Shown: one piece after another, positions 18,061-29,300 of the stretch
Layout of the letters: each line of letters begins with the position of its first letter
Position numbering within the stretch: position 1 is the first letter of the stretch
From: Singulisphaera sp045290345
GTDB taxonomy: Bacteria > Planctomycetota > Planctomycetia > Isosphaerales > Isosphaeraceae
Length of the DNA stretch: 64,000 nucleotides
Assembly (NCBI RefSeq): GCF_045290345.1
Contig: NZ_CP155447.1
Coordinates: 6,138,001 to 6,202,000, forward strand
Direction: 5' to 3'
The notes under the pieces: model-generated
What the model was told of the DNA's origin: nothing
Database searches by the model: none
Seen by the model: only the letters and a program-made list of their open reading frames with translations
Made by a program: the position numbers and the translations under genes

Positions 18061-21000
18061 TCAGTACCGCGTGATCGTCTCGTTGAGGTTGAGGACAACG
18101 CGGCAGACGCTCGTCCAGGCGGCGACTTCTCGTTCGTCGAGGCCCGGCGACACCGGTGCCAACCCGACCTGAATCAGTTTTTTCGCGTCGTCCGGATGAC
18201 TGGCGTAGAGACTGCGCTGTGAGTTCAGGAAGGTGGAAAGCGACTGCCTCTCCTGATCGCGGGCCGGCCTGGCCAGGACCCGGCGGAAGAGGCGATCGAT
18301 CCGCTGATCGTCCGAGTCGGCTTTTGCCGCCATGAGCGACGCGGCCAGAACGCGGGCCGCCTCCACGAACGTCGGATCATTGAGGAGTGTCAGGGCCTGT
18401 TGGGGCGTGTTCGCGAGCGGTCGAGAGGCTGTGCATTCCTCGCGAGAGGGGGCGTCGAAGTTGGCCAGCATCGGGTGCATGAAGGTGCGCTGCCAGTGGG
18501 TATAGACTCCGCGTCGATACTGCCTGAGATCGTCGTCGGCCTTGTACACCCGGTCAGGAAACTGCAGGTTGGCGTAGTACCCATCGGGCTGATACGGATG
18601 AGTGCTCGGGCCGCCGATTTCGAGGTTGAGGAGTCCGGCGACGGCCAGCGCGTTGTCGCGAACGAACTCGGCGTCGAGCCGGCGCGGGGAGTGCCAGGCC
18701 AGCAGGCGATTGTCGGGGTCGATCTCGGCCAGCTCGGGCCGAAGCCGTGAATCTTGCCGGTAGGTTTCCGACATCACCATGAGTTTCACGACGTGCTTGA
18801 CGTCCCAACCACTCTCGCGAAACTCAACGGCCAGCCAGTCGAGCAGTTCAGGGTGGACGGGCCATTCTCCCTGAGCCCCCACATCTTCCATGACGCTACT
18901 GATGCCGGTGCCGAAAAATTGCTTCCAGAGCCGGTTGACGAAGACGCGGGCCGTGAGCGGATTCTCCGGGGCGGTGAGCCAGCGGGCCAGGTCGAGCCGA
19001 TTGAGTCGGCGTCCTTCGGGATTCGGAGGCTGGGGAAGGAACCCGGGGACGCTGGGGACGACGATCTCGCCGCTTTCGTCTTGCCAGTTGCCGCGTCCCA
19101 GAACGCGCATCGGCCTCGGTTGTTGCGACTCGGTGATCATGCTGAAAGCACGGCCGCCGCGGCACTCCTCGACGTCTTGCCTCAACCCGTTGATCTCAGC
19201 CAGGGCCGCGGGGTCCCAGCCGGTGCCATCCAGATAAGCGGCCTGCAAACGATCCGATAGCTCCGACGTCCGAGCCTCCGGCACGCTTCGAAGCGCGGCT
19301 GACAGCAGCTCACCGAGCTTGGTGTCCCTGGGGTCGTTAAACCCGAACGGCGAGACCGCCAGACGAATACAGCCCGCACTGTCGCTCTTGACGCTGACGA
19401 TCAATTCATCGCCTGCCGCCAGGTGAACCGGCCGGTCAAGCCTCCAGACGGACGTCTGAGACGACTTACGCTCCTGAGCCGAGGTCTTCCAGGCCGCCTT
19501 CACTCCAAGGAGCGGGGCTCCATTGGAATACCGCTCGTCTTTGTGATCGGCATCGGCATAGGCGAATCCCAGGGCCGTTTCTTTCCCAGTCGTACCCGAC
19601 TTGAGCTTCGCCCCGACCTGGATCGTCGTACTCTCCGCTGCGCCTCGGACGATTGACCCGCCATGCTTGGCGTGCGGGAGCGCCTCCAGGCGAATCGAGG
19701 CCAACCAGCCTGATGATGGCTTCAACCGAAACACAAAATCATTTTTGGGTTCTTTGTTTGCTTTGCGCTTCCCATTCGCCGCCGCGCCCCTCAGCAAGAA
19801 ACTCCCATCCGCCTGGGCCACGGCTTCGTCATGCTCTTCCGGGATCGCCGGAGCCACCACCCAGCCTGTCGGCCACTTCTCGAGGAAGCGCAGGCTCTCT
19901 TTTTGCCAGGTCTCGAACGCATGCCGCGCGTCGGGGACCGCCGCGAGCGTCTCGCCGGCCCGCGTCACGACTTGCTCGATCCTCTGCTGGAGCCGCTCGC
20001 GCCGACGCACCAGGTACGAGCTTTCCACCTCGATCTCAGGGGGGAACGGATAGTCGTTGGTCCAGCCCTTGAGTTCCGGGTTCGGGGTGTAACCGTAGTC
20101 GGAGTAGACCCCCCATTGCTTCACGTCGGCGAAGAACGCGCCAAGGCTATAAAAGTCTTTGGCCGTGAAGGGGTCGAACTTATGGTCATGGCACTCCGCG
20201 CACCCCAGAGTCGACCCCAGCCAGGTAATCGCCACCGTGCGCACGCGATCGGCGGCATACTTGGCCAGGTACTCATTGGGCTGAGCGCCCCCTTCGCGGG
20301 TCATCATGTTCAGGCGGTTGAAGCCGGTGGCGACGAGCTGCTCGGGAGTCGGCTTCGGCAGCAGGTCGCCCGCCAGTTGCTCGACCGTGAACTGATCGAA
20401 CGGCTTGTTGCGATTGAACGAGGCGACCACGTAGTCCCGATAGGGAAAGATGCGTTGATTCTGATCGCCGTGATAGCCCACCGTGTCGGTAAACCGCACC
20501 AGGTCGAGCCAGGGGACGGCCATGCGCTCGCCATAATGCGGAGAATCGAGCAGGCGATCGACTTGCCGCTCATAGGCCTTCGGGTCGTCATCCGTGACAA
20601 AGGCCTGAACCTCTTCAGGCGTGGGAGGCAGGCCGGTGAGGTCAAGGCTGAGACGTCTCAGCAAAGTGCGCCGATCGCCTTCGAGCGAAGGCCTGATCCC
20701 CTTCGCCTCCAGCGTCCGGAGGATGAACGCATCGATGGGGTCGCAGACCAAGCCCGCTTGCTTGACGGCCGGCACATCGGGGCGCTTGGGAATGACATAA
20801 GCCCAGTGCGGTTGATACTCGGCTCCCGCCTCGACCCAGCGTCTGAGCAAGTCTTTTTGTGCGGGGGTGAGTGTTTTGTGCGACTGGGGCGGAGGCATGA
20901 CCTCGTCGGACGCGTTGCTGAAGACGCGGGCGATCAGCTCACTCTCCTCGGGCTTGCCCGGAACGATCGCCTCTTTTTCCAGGGCCGACTCGCGAATATC

Positions 21001-21222
21001 GAGGCGAAGGTCGGCCTTGCGATGGCTCTTATCGGGCCCGTGGCACGCGAAACAGTTCTCGGAAAGGATCGACCGGATCTCACGATTGAATTCAATCGTC
21101 GGCCGCTTCGCTTGCGTCTCGGGGGCAGCCCCCGTGCCGAGCAAGAGAGGCCAGAGGACCGCGGCCGCAACGGCCACCCACCTGGTTCGACCCGAGTTCC
21201 CGGCCCTGATTCGATGGCACAT
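18061..21222 (-). CDS. PSCyt1/DUF1549/DUF1553 protein, long form, pair 3
   Basis: A 1053-residue PSD1-type protein. Signal peptide within residues 1-33 (VAVAAAVLWPLLLGTGA). Heme-type motifs: CFACHGPD in PSCyt1 and CAECHDHKFDP in DUF1549. Between DUF1549 and DUF1553 there is a roughly 250-residue insertion of beta-rich character (FVFRLKPSSGWLASIRLEALPH ...) that may bind a carbohydrate or act as a spacer; a similar segment occurs in pair 4. An ATG 21 bases further upstream (21243) is possible, but 21222 has a GAGGG ribosome binding site at 6 bases. First gene of the unit with the DUF1501 gene at 16588-18030. Confidence 0.88.
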   Translation of the reverse strand: MCHRIRAGNSGRTRWVAVAAAVLWPLLLGTGAAPETQAKRPTIEFNREIRSILSENCFACHGPDKSHRKADLRLDIRESALEKEAIVPGKPEESELIARVFSNASDEVMPPPQSHKTLTPAQKDLLRRWVEAGAEYQPHWAYVIPKRPDVPAVKQAGLVCDPIDAFILRTLEAKGIRPSLEGDRRTLLRRLSLDLTGLPPTPEEVQAFVTDDDPKAYERQVDRLLDSPHYGERMAVPWLDLVRFTDTVGYHGDQNQRIFPYRDYVVASFNRNKPFDQFTVEQLAGDLLPKPTPEQLVATGFNRLNMMTREGGAQPNEYLAKYAADRVRTVAITWLGSTLGCAECHDHKFDPFTAKDFYSLGAFFADVKQWGVYSDYGYTPNPELKGWTNDYPFPPEIEVESSYLVRRRERLQQRIEQVVTRAGETLAAVPDARHAFETWQKESLRFLEKWPTGWVVAPAIPEEHDEAVAQADGSFLLRGAAANGKRKANKEPKNDFVFRLKPSSGWLASIRLEALPHAKHGGSIVRGAAESTTIQVGAKLKSGTTGKETALGFAYADADHKDERYSNGAPLLGVKAAWKTSAQERKSSQTSVWRLDRPVHLAAGDELIVSVKSDSAGCIRLAVSPFGFNDPRDTKLGELLSAALRSVPEARTSELSDRLQAAYLDGTGWDPAALAEINGLRQDVEECRGGRAFSMITESQQPRPMRVLGRGNWQDESGEIVVPSVPGFLPQPPNPEGRRLNRLDLARWLTAPENPLTARVFVNRLWKQFFGTGISSVMEDVGAQGEWPVHPELLDWLAVEFRESGWDVKHVVKLMVMSETYRQDSRLRPELAEIDPDNRLLAWHSPRRLDAEFVRDNALAVAGLLNLEIGGPSTHPYQPDGYYANLQFPDRVYKADDDLRQYRRGVYTHWQRTFMHPMLANFDAPSREECTASRPLANTPQQALTLLNDPTFVEAARVLAASLMAAKADSDDQRIDRLFRRVLARPARDQERQSLSTFLNSQRSLYASHPDDAKKLIQVGLAPVSPGLDEREVAAWTSVCRVVLNLNETITRY

Positions 21223-21604
21223 GAGCGGCCCTCGTGAATTCATTCTCGAGCGGAGAGTCTGGTTCCTTCTGACGACGTCGTCCGCCCCTCGCCCTGAGAC
21301 GCGTCAGCCGGTGCGTCCTCCGTCACTCATTGAGAGAGCGAACGATAAGGCCACCAGACGGATGCGGAGTTGGGCTCGCGTGCACGAACGCTCTTCGGAA
21401 GGTGGGAAACAGAAGCTTGAGCCGATCCTCATCCTCCTCGATCGTAGCGAGCTCCTCGACTCAACGCAACCGGATTCTATAGAATTCTCCACGTTCGGCG
21501 TCCGATAGTTCTTGGAGGATGGGCCCGGCCCACCATCTTGAACCGAGTTCAGAAGATGGTGGGCCGTGCCCACCCTACAAGCGATCAATCAAGTAAAGTG
21601 ATAA
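21223..21604. other. Intergenic stretch with inverted repeat at 21516-21579
   Basis: No gene is supported. Bases 21516-21579 hold an imperfect inverted repeat of the GATGGTGGGCCGTGCCCACC type, the same family as the perfect copy at 62036-62113. It lies between two minus-strand genes, in the space that must also hold the promoter of the 18061-21222 gene. Confidence 0.5.
21516..21579. repeat. Inverted repeat, family GGTGGGCCGTGCCCACC, copy 2
   Basis: Left arm (about 21516-21539) is degenerate, right arm (21553-21579) is intact and matches the right arm at 62090-62113 over the whole 24-base core. The arms could fold into a long hairpin in RNA. Position in an intergenic gap next to a gene start is typical of REP-like or small non-autonomous repeats. 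Confidence 0.75.
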
Positions 21605-24600
21605 TTATTTTCGGAACATCGGGTCGTTGGCCTCGCCCCGCGAGAGGAGATAGGCCAGCAGGTCGAGCACCTCGTTCGGATTGAGGGTGTCGAGCAGTTT
21701 GTCGGGCATGAGCGAGACCTGTGAGGGGGCCTGCTCATCGACGTCGTCCTTGGGGATCTCGACGATCTTTGTGGGATCTTCAGGGTCGACGACGAGCGTG
21801 AACGCCTTGTCCGACTCGCTGACGATCCGGCCGGTGTGGACCTTGCCGGAGTTGGTTGCGACCACGGTGGCGCGATATTGATCGGAAATCACCTTGCTCG
21901 GCTCGACGATGGCTTCGGTCAGATCTTTGAGGCTGAACCGACCGGCAGCCTGGGTCAGGTCGGGGCCGGTCGCCCCACCTTCGCCGCCGAACCGGTGGCA
22001 GAGCACGCACCGCGCGGCGGAGAACATCTTCTGTCCTTGCGCAAAGTTGCGCCCGGAGAGGCGGTCCGGACTCAAGCCGAGCACCGCTTGCAGCTCCCAG
22101 TGCTGGCCGGGCCCCTTCGGCTTGGGGAGCTCTTTGATCCGAAACGGCTTGCGGGCGCCCGCGGCTTCCACCGCCAGACGCTCGGCCTCGGATGCGTTTT
22201 CGAACGCGTCCTTGTCAATGTTGTTGATAAAACCCAGGTAGCTCGCCCCTCCGCTCCACTTTCGTGCGGTCTCGAGCCACTGAAAGTAGAACTTCCGCTG
22301 GTCGAGCGTCCAGCCTTCACGCAGATTCCGGAGCGCAAACGCATAATGAATTTTCTGCGCATCGGGCCGATTGGCCTGCATCCGCGCGATCGTCCCGCCG
22401 TAGCCAGGGTTTCGTGAGAGCAGGTCGGCAGACTCCGTCTCCTCCACCCCCCGCTCTTGCTTCATCAGGGCGGTCAGCTTGGCGGCGATCGTGGGCGACT
22501 TGAGGTAGACGAGCATGTCGGCCAGCTCGCGGTTCAACAGCGCGGACTTGGCCGGGAAAAAGCGGTCGAACTGACTCGCGAGCCGGGACGCCAAGTCGGG
22601 TTTGGGCTCTCCCATCCGGAGGAAGACCAGGGACCAGGTGCGCAAAAGGTCGAACTGCCTCGCCTCATCCAACGCGGCGAAATCAAGGCGGTCGAGGGCT
22701 TTGATCAGCTCGGGTTGGAGCGACTTGTCTCCCTTGCGAGCCAGCGCGACCAGCCCCGTCATCAGGGCTACGGGCGACTGCTCGGCCAGAACCTGCTTCT
22801 CCCAGAGGTTCACGTCCTGATGTTCCAGCGCAATCCGCGCGGCGAATCGGATGAAGCGGTCAGCATGGCCAAGCTTGGGCAAGACGAACGCCACAGCCTG
22901 CGCCGGGGAGGCGGCGCGATGGTGGTACTGCTCGAGGCTCCGCCGCAAGGTACGAAGCTCGGCGAACCGAGGGTCCGTCGCGTCGGCCCGGTCGGTCGAC
23001 TCGTTGCCGACATACGAGACGCGGAAGAGCTCCGAGTGAGTCCCGCGCCCGCCGATCGTGAAGTAGAATGCGCCGTCGGGCCCGATCGTGGCGTCGGTCA
23101 GCGGGAGCGGGGTGCGCGAGACGAACTCCTCCGACTTGGCCCGGTAGCTCGCCCCGTCGGGTTCGAGGTGAAGCGCCCGGATCGTGCCGAAGGTCCAGTC
23201 GAGAATGTAAAGCGCCTTCTGATAACGGGCTGGAAACTTGGTGCCGTAGCCAAACGTGACGCCGACCGGTGAGCCGGGCCCGATATTGAGCGTGGGAGGA
23301 AGGCTATCGAGGTAGCTCGTCGGCCACTTGCCCGTGCCGCTCCGCCAGCCGAACTCGCTGCCGTCGGTCGCATGGACCACCCGCGTGGGGCGATACCAGG
23401 GCATGCCGATATCCCACTCCATGTCCGAGTCGTAGGCGAAGATTTCTCCCTCATTGTTGAGGTCGAAATCATAGGCGTTGCGATAGCCGCTGCTGATGAT
23501 TTCGAAGCTCTTGCCATCGGGGTCGGTCTTGGCGATATATCCCCCCGGTGCCAGGATTCCCCGAGCGTGGCCGTTGGCATCCCACTGACGGGGGAGCAAG
23601 TGGTCCTCGCTCCAGTCGTGAGGCACCCCGCCTTCGTGGACAATCGCAGGGAGCTTGGTGTGATTGCCGCAGACAACCAGGATCGACTTGCCGTCGGGCG
23701 AGAGCCGCAGGCCGTGAGGCCCGTGTTCCCCTGCCCCCAGGAGGTCGGCCAGCTTGACCACCTCGTCGAACTGGTCGTCTCCGTTGGTGTCGCGGGCGCG
23801 ATAGAGACCGCTCCCCGGCCCACCATTGACCGAGAGGTAGAGGCTGTCGAATGCGTAGAGCAAGCCGTGGGCCCCGGTGATCTTGACGTCGAGCCGCTCC
23901 ACCTTCGTGGGTTGGTCGCTGCCAAGGGGCGAGGGGGTGATCCGGCAGAGTCCTTTGTCCCCCTGGTCGCTGGCGATGAGCCGCCCTTTGTTGTCGACGG
24001 TGATCGAGACCCAGGAGCCCAGGGTTTCCCGCGGTACCGTGAAGAGTCGCTCGACCTGGAACCCTGGCAAAAGCTCAAACACGTCGCGAGTCGCCTGCGC
24101 GAGCCCGGACGGCCTGGAGAAGACGTCCTTCCAGGGGGATATGCCCATGGTTCCGAGGGTCCGGACCGGGGCTCCGTTCTTGGCGTTACGTCGGTCGGCC
24201 GCGGCCCAAGACTCGTCGGAGACCACGTAACGCGTCGTGCCGTCGGCCAGGGTCATGGCCAACTTGAAGGCAAAACCGGCCGAACCGCCCTCATTCTCGA
24301 CCTCGGCGACGATTTCATTCAGGCCCGGCCGTAACTGGTCGCGAACGTCCAACTCGACCGGCGTCTCCCAATCATTACTCTGGGCGAGCCTTCTGCCGTT
24401 GAGGAAGAGTGACATCCGATTGTCACAGGACGCCTTGAGCCATGCCGATTTCGCCTCGCCCTCGAACACTTTCCGCAAGAAGTAGCGGGTGTCGTTCTTC
24501 TCGCCCCAGATCCAGGTCGGCTTCGGGCCCTGCTTCAGCTTGTCCGGCTCCGGGTTCAGCTTGACCTGCTCTTTGGCCTGGCCGCGCAACTGGGACGGCG

Positions 24601-24739
24601 CGACCTCGGGCTTCTGGGTGAAGACACGGTCCGACTCGTCGGCCGCCAGACAGGGAGACCCGGATGTGGAAAAGCCGGCGACCATCATGAAAGCCAGGAC
24701 GGGCAAACCCCGTCGGCTGCGAAATTGATGGGAAGGCAC
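21605..24739 (-). CDS. PVC-type heme-binding beta-propeller protein with C-terminal cytochrome c
   Basis: A 1044-residue exported protein. After a signal region (to about residue 33) comes a jelly-roll-like carbohydrate-binding segment (about 75-180), then a sorbosone-dehydrogenase-like beta-propeller (about 200-560; ITVDNKGRLIASDQGDKGL ... HGLRLSPDGKSI), a helical repeat region (about 590-870) and a cytochrome c-like domain with CVLCH near residue 910 and a distal MPDKLLDTL methionine region. This order is typical of planctomycete putative membrane-bound dehydrogenases; the electron donor is unknown. The start is GTG, supported by GGAGAG 5 bases upstream. It lies between PSD1/DUF1501 pairs 3 and 4 and may work with them in periplasmic oxidation (inference). 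Confidence 0.85.
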   Translation of the reverse strand: MPSHQFRSRRGLPVLAFMMVAGFSTSGSPCLAADESDRVFTQKPEVAPSQLRGQAKEQVKLNPEPDKLKQGPKPTWIWGEKNDTRYFLRKVFEGEAKSAWLKASCDNRMSLFLNGRRLAQSNDWETPVELDVRDQLRPGLNEIVAEVENEGGSAGFAFKLAMTLADGTTRYVVSDESWAAADRRNAKNGAPVRTLGTMGISPWKDVFSRPSGLAQATRDVFELLPGFQVERLFTVPRETLGSWVSITVDNKGRLIASDQGDKGLCRITPSPLGSDQPTKVERLDVKITGAHGLLYAFDSLYLSVNGGPGSGLYRARDTNGDDQFDEVVKLADLLGAGEHGPHGLRLSPDGKSILVVCGNHTKLPAIVHEGGVPHDWSEDHLLPRQWDANGHARGILAPGGYIAKTDPDGKSFEIISSGYRNAYDFDLNNEGEIFAYDSDMEWDIGMPWYRPTRVVHATDGSEFGWRSGTGKWPTSYLDSLPPTLNIGPGSPVGVTFGYGTKFPARYQKALYILDWTFGTIRALHLEPDGASYRAKSEEFVSRTPLPLTDATIGPDGAFYFTIGGRGTHSELFRVSYVGNESTDRADATDPRFAELRTLRRSLEQYHHRAASPAQAVAFVLPKLGHADRFIRFAARIALEHQDVNLWEKQVLAEQSPVALMTGLVALARKGDKSLQPELIKALDRLDFAALDEARQFDLLRTWSLVFLRMGEPKPDLASRLASQFDRFFPAKSALLNRELADMLVYLKSPTIAAKLTALMKQERGVEETESADLLSRNPGYGGTIARMQANRPDAQKIHYAFALRNLREGWTLDQRKFYFQWLETARKWSGGASYLGFINNIDKDAFENASEAERLAVEAAGARKPFRIKELPKPKGPGQHWELQAVLGLSPDRLSGRNFAQGQKMFSAARCVLCHRFGGEGGATGPDLTQAAGRFSLKDLTEAIVEPSKVISDQYRATVVATNSGKVHTGRIVSESDKAFTLVVDPEDPTKIVEIPKDDVDEQAPSQVSLMPDKLLDTLNPNEVLDLLAYLLSRGEANDPMFRK

Positions 24740-24859
24740 TCGAGCTCTCCATTGATTTGTGCATCACGAAATATAAACAGCTAAATCCAATCACCTTTCA
24801 GGCCTGATTGGACATTCGCATGCGCCCTGGGTGCCATCTCACGAAAGGTCGATGAATCG

Positions 24860-26317
24860 TCAGGCGAGTAGATCCTTGACCACATGCCCATGGACGTCGG
24901 TCAAGCGATAATCACGCCCCTGGAAGCGGTAGGTCAAGCGTTCGTGGTCGAAGCCAAGCAAGTGGAGGATCGTGGCCTGGAGATCGTGGATGTGAACCTT
25001 GTCGCGGGCGACGCTGAAGCCAAGCTCGTCCGACTCGCCATACATGAACCCTGGTTTCACGCCGGCGCCGGCCATCATCATCGTGAAGCAGTCGGGAAAG
25101 TGGTCGCGGCCCAGAAGGGCGCTGGTTGCGGTGCGTCCCTCGCGGAACGGGGTCCGCCCGAACTCACCGCCCCAGACGATGAGCGTCTCGTCCAGTAGAC
25201 CACGCGATTTCAGGTCGTTGATCAAGGCCGCGACCGGCCGATCCATCGTGGCGCATTTATTTGTAAGGCCACCGACGATATCCTGGTCAGCGCTCGTGCC
25301 GTGAAAATCCCAGCCCCAGTCGAAGAGCTGGACGTACCGGACCCCCTGCTCGACCAGGCGACGGGCCAGCAAGCAGTTATTGGCAAAACTCGACGCCCCC
25401 GGCTTGGCCCCGTAGGCATCCAGCATCCATTGCGGTTCGCGCGCAATGTCCATCACCTCGGGGACCGACGTCTGCATCCGAAACGCGAGCTCATATTGAG
25501 CGATCCGGGTGAGCGTCTCGGGATGCCCCAGCTCCTTCGCCTGGATCTCATTGAGGTCTCTCAGCGCATCGAGGCTCTCTCGACGCAGCGTGCGGTCCAT
25601 CCCGGCCGGGTCGGAGGCGTAGAGGACCGGGTCCCCCTTCGAACGGCACTGCACCCCCTGGAAGACCGACGGGAGAAAACCGCTGCCGAACGAGCTATTT
25701 CCGCCGTTGGGCTGCACGCCGCTGGAGATCAAGACAACGTATCCGGGGAGGTTCTCGTTCTCCGTCCCGAGCCCGTATGTCGTCCAGGCACCCAGCGAAG
25801 GGCGACCCGAGCGGGGCGACCCGGTGTAGAGGAGCAATTCCGCCGGGGCATGATTGAACTGGTCGGTATTCATGGACCGGATGACGCAAACGTCGTCGGC
25901 CACCGACTGGAGGTGCGGGATGGCGTCCGACATCCAGACCCCTCCCTCGCCATACTGCGCGAACTTGCGCCTGGTCCCCAGCAACTTGGGCGTTCCCGAG
26001 GTGAACGCAAACATCTTCCCCTTCAAGAACGTGTCGGGGCAATCTTGCCCGTCACGCTTGGCGAGCTCCGGCTTGTAATCAAACAGGTCGAGATGCGGCG
26101 GCGACCCGGTCAGGTGGAGATAGATGACCCGCTTCGCCTTGGGCGCGAAGTGCGGCACCCTCGGAGCCAAGGGATCAACGACCTTGGGCGCGACGCTCGC
26201 CCCGGGCGCATCACCGGACAGCAGTGACGCCAGCCCGATTGCGCCCAGACCCACCTGGCTCTCCTTGAAGAAATGCCGGCGAGTGATGTGCTGGAGTCGT
26301 TCGAGTCGAGGATCCAT
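24860..26317 (-). CDS. DUF1501 protein, pair 4
   Basis: A 485-residue DUF1501 protein. The N-terminus (RRHFFKESQVGLGAIGLASLLSG) is a Tat-like signal. Landmarks: HLTGSPPHLDLFDYKPELAKRDGQ, FDWGWDFHG, WGGEFGRTPFREG, GRDHFPDCFTMMMAGAGVKPG and DLQATILHLLGFDHERL. It follows its PSD1 partner with an 81-base gap, longer than in pairs 1-3. An in-frame TTG precedes the ATG at 26317; the ATG is kept because GGGAGA lies 8 bases upstream. Confidence 0.9.
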   Translation of the reverse strand: MDPRLERLQHITRRHFFKESQVGLGAIGLASLLSGDAPGASVAPKVVDPLAPRVPHFAPKAKRVIYLHLTGSPPHLDLFDYKPELAKRDGQDCPDTFLKGKMFAFTSGTPKLLGTRRKFAQYGEGGVWMSDAIPHLQSVADDVCVIRSMNTDQFNHAPAELLLYTGSPRSGRPSLGAWTTYGLGTENENLPGYVVLISSGVQPNGGNSSFGSGFLPSVFQGVQCRSKGDPVLYASDPAGMDRTLRRESLDALRDLNEIQAKELGHPETLTRIAQYELAFRMQTSVPEVMDIAREPQWMLDAYGAKPGASSFANNCLLARRLVEQGVRYVQLFDWGWDFHGTSADQDIVGGLTNKCATMDRPVAALINDLKSRGLLDETLIVWGGEFGRTPFREGRTATSALLGRDHFPDCFTMMMAGAGVKPGFMYGESDELGFSVARDKVHIHDLQATILHLLGFDHERLTYRFQGRDYRLTDVHGHVVKDLLA

Positions 26318-26398
26318 CAATCGTTCTCCCAGGACGGCTCAGCGTGATATTGTGCTTGAACGCGAAACGACGAGATCCGCGAGGAGTGCCCCATTCCA

Positions 26399-29300
26399 TC
26401 AACGTTTCATGAGCATTTCATCCAGGTTCAATAGCACGTTGCCGACGACCGTCCAGGCGGCCAGCTCCGCGACGTCGGAGCCGGCGGGCACCGGCCCCAG
26501 GGGGTTGGCGGCCAGGTCATTCGCCCGCTTGAGATCCTTGAGGAACGGCGTGCGGGTGGTCTCATAGAGCCGGACCAGGCGCTCGACCTCAACCTCGCTC
26601 GGCGGCCGCGACAGACAGAGCCGGAATCCAAACCGAGCCTTCTCGGCGGCCGTCCCACCCCGCGCTGCGATCCGCCTCGCCAGTGCCTGGGCCGCCTCGA
26701 TGTAAACCGGATCGTTCAGAGTGACCAGGGCCTGGAGCGGCGTGTTCGTCCGCATCCTCCGCACGATGCAGACCTCACGGTTGGGAGCGTCGAAGGTCGC
26801 CATCGAAGGATAAGGGTTCGAGCGTCTCCAGGTCGTGTAGAGACCGCGGCGATACTTGTCGGCCCCCGGGCTGGTCGTCCAGTCGATGCCTCCGCCGAAC
26901 GCGGCGGCCAGGCCCGACGACGGCTGCGGCGGCCGGACCGGTGGGCCATACATCGTGGGGCTGAGTAGTCCGCTCACCGCAAGCGACTGGTCACGGATCA
27001 TCTCGGCCGAGAGCCGAAACCGAGGGCCCCGCGAGAGAAGCTGATTATCCGGGTCACGGTTGAGCAACTCGGGGCCGACCCGCGAGTCTTGCCGATAGGC
27101 GGCCGAGGTCACCAGCAACTTGATGAACCCTTTCAAGTCCCAACCCCCGCGCACCAGCTCGACCGCCAGCCAGTCGAGCAGCTCGGGATGGGTCGGCTGC
27201 TCCCCTTGCGAGCCGAATTCTTCGCTCGTCAGCACCAGCCCCGCGCCAAAAATTTGCTCCCAGCAGCGATTGGCGATCACCCGGGCCGTCAGCGGATTTT
27301 CCTCGGACATCAGCCAACCGGCCAGCGCCAGGCGGTCGACCGGACGGCCGTCCGGGATCGGTGGAAATGTGGCGGGGACCCCCTCGACGACTTCCTGCCC
27401 CTGGTCAAGATAGTTGCCTCGACGCTGGAGCTTCGTCTTGCGGCGGTCCGCCTTGGCGAGCTCGCGCTGAACCGGCACACTCGTTTCGGGCTTGATCGCG
27501 GCGAGCTCTTTCTCGACCGCCGCAAGTCGCTCGCGCTCGGCCTTCAACTCAGGCGCGACGAGGGTCCGGTAGTGCCTTGCCAGCTCCTGGTGCTGAGCGT
27601 CGGTACGGTCCGCGCCCGCGGTTCTCAGAACGAGCAGCACATTCTCCGGCGTCCGGGCAAGCTCCCCCGCACGTTCGTCGTCGGAGACCAGAAGGCGGAA
27701 CCGGCCGAGCGTATGCTTCGCACGCTTGGAGACCTGCTCGATTGTGACAGTCAGCGTCGAGCCGGGTGCAACCGCAAGCGGGGCCGCGGTCAAGAGGGTC
27801 AACGCACGAGGACGACCGGCCGTTCCGCCCGGCCCCCATCCCTGAGTGGCCACTTTCTTGTTGTTCAGAACGTCCGCCGCGGTCGCCGACGTCTCCGGAT
27901 CCTCGCTGAGGGCCGTCACGAAGCGAACGTCCTTGGCTCGGCTGAGCGGGAACTCCGCACTCGGGTGCGGGGCCGCCTGAACGACCTGCGTCCAGACCGG
28001 CTCCCGCTTTTCGTCGAGCAGGCTGATCCGAAATCCACTGAGCCGCGTGTGAAGGCCGTGATCCGTCCGGTTCCAGATCGCGATCCGGTCGACCGCCTGC
28101 ACCTGCTTCAAGTCGAGCTCCCACCACGGGTTGTCCGAGACCTCGGTGTGAGTCGTCGACTTGCCCTCGGTGTAATGCCCGTTGGTGTTGCCGTCGATCG
28201 CCAACCTGGGCGGACCCTCGAATCCGGTGCTGCTTTGCGTGGCCTCGCCCCGCGGCGACACGTTCTCAGAACCGCTGAAGACTTGCACCTCGGCCAGCGA
28301 AAGGATCTTTTGTGCCCCTGGGATCTCAACCCGCACGAACCGGCCGGCCGGCTTGCTGTCTCCCGGCGGAGTGAGCGACGCCAGCACCCGAGAAACCATG
28401 AAGTTCCCCCCGGGCGCATGCCCGGGGCCTCGGTCGGGCAGCGTCTCATGCGGCAAGGTCTCGAGCCGCAAGGCGCTGAGCCGTCCCCCCTCCGCGGCCA
28501 CTTTCAACGTATAAATATCGGTGTTCGCCCCGGCCGTCTCGACGAGGACGGATTGATCCTCAAGCAGCGAGAGCTTCGCCGCACTTTGCGGCTTCATCGC
28601 AACGGGCGTGAGCGGCTTCCAGCGGAGCTCGGTCGGAAACGATTCCTCCCACCGCGCCTGACTGGCGAGCAGTTCGGGCGTGGGTGTATCGATCGCCTTT
28701 CTGAGAGCGATGACTTCACGCTCCAGAGTCGCTTTGCGCTGTTTTTGCGGGTCGGAGAAGAACGAGAGGAGCGGGCTCTCGTCCTTCAGGTCGCGGTCCT
28801 GGGTGTTATTGAAGACCGCGAATAGTTTGAAGTATTCTTCCTGGGTAATCGGATCATATTTGTGGTCATGACACTGGGCGCAGGCGATCGTCGTCCCCAT
28901 CCAGACGGCCATGGTCGTGTTGACCCGGTCGACGACGGCGACGTTGCGAAACTCTTCGTCGTTGGTCCCACCTTCGTTGTTGGTCAGCGTGTTGCGGTGA
29001 AAGGCGGTCGCGATGAGCTGCTCTTCGGTCGGGTTGGGCAAGAGGTCGCCCGCAAGCTGCTCGATGGTGAATCGGTCGAACGGCTTGTTGGCGTTGAGCG
29101 ACCGAATGACATAGTCGCGGTAGGCCCAGATCGTTCGAGGCGGGTCGTCGGCATAGCCGGCCGAGTCGGCGTAGCGGGCCAGGTCGAGCCACATCCGAGC
29201 CCAGTGCTCACCATACGTCTGCTTGTCGAGCAGTCGGTCAACGAGCCGGTCGTAGGCGTCCGGACTCGTGTCGTTCTGGAACGCGTCGACGTCCTCGAGG

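Noticed and set aside
16489..18222. 577-codon plus-strand open frame
   Set aside because: Runs opposite a DUF1501 gene with Tat and family motifs; it is a codon-bias shadow.
19831..21237. 468-codon plus-strand open frame
   Set aside because: Antisense to the PSD1 protein with CxxCH motifs; no start signal or recognisable domain.
27089..28825. 578-codon plus-strand open frame
   Set aside because: Antisense to the discoidin-containing PSD1 gene; composition typical of a shadow.
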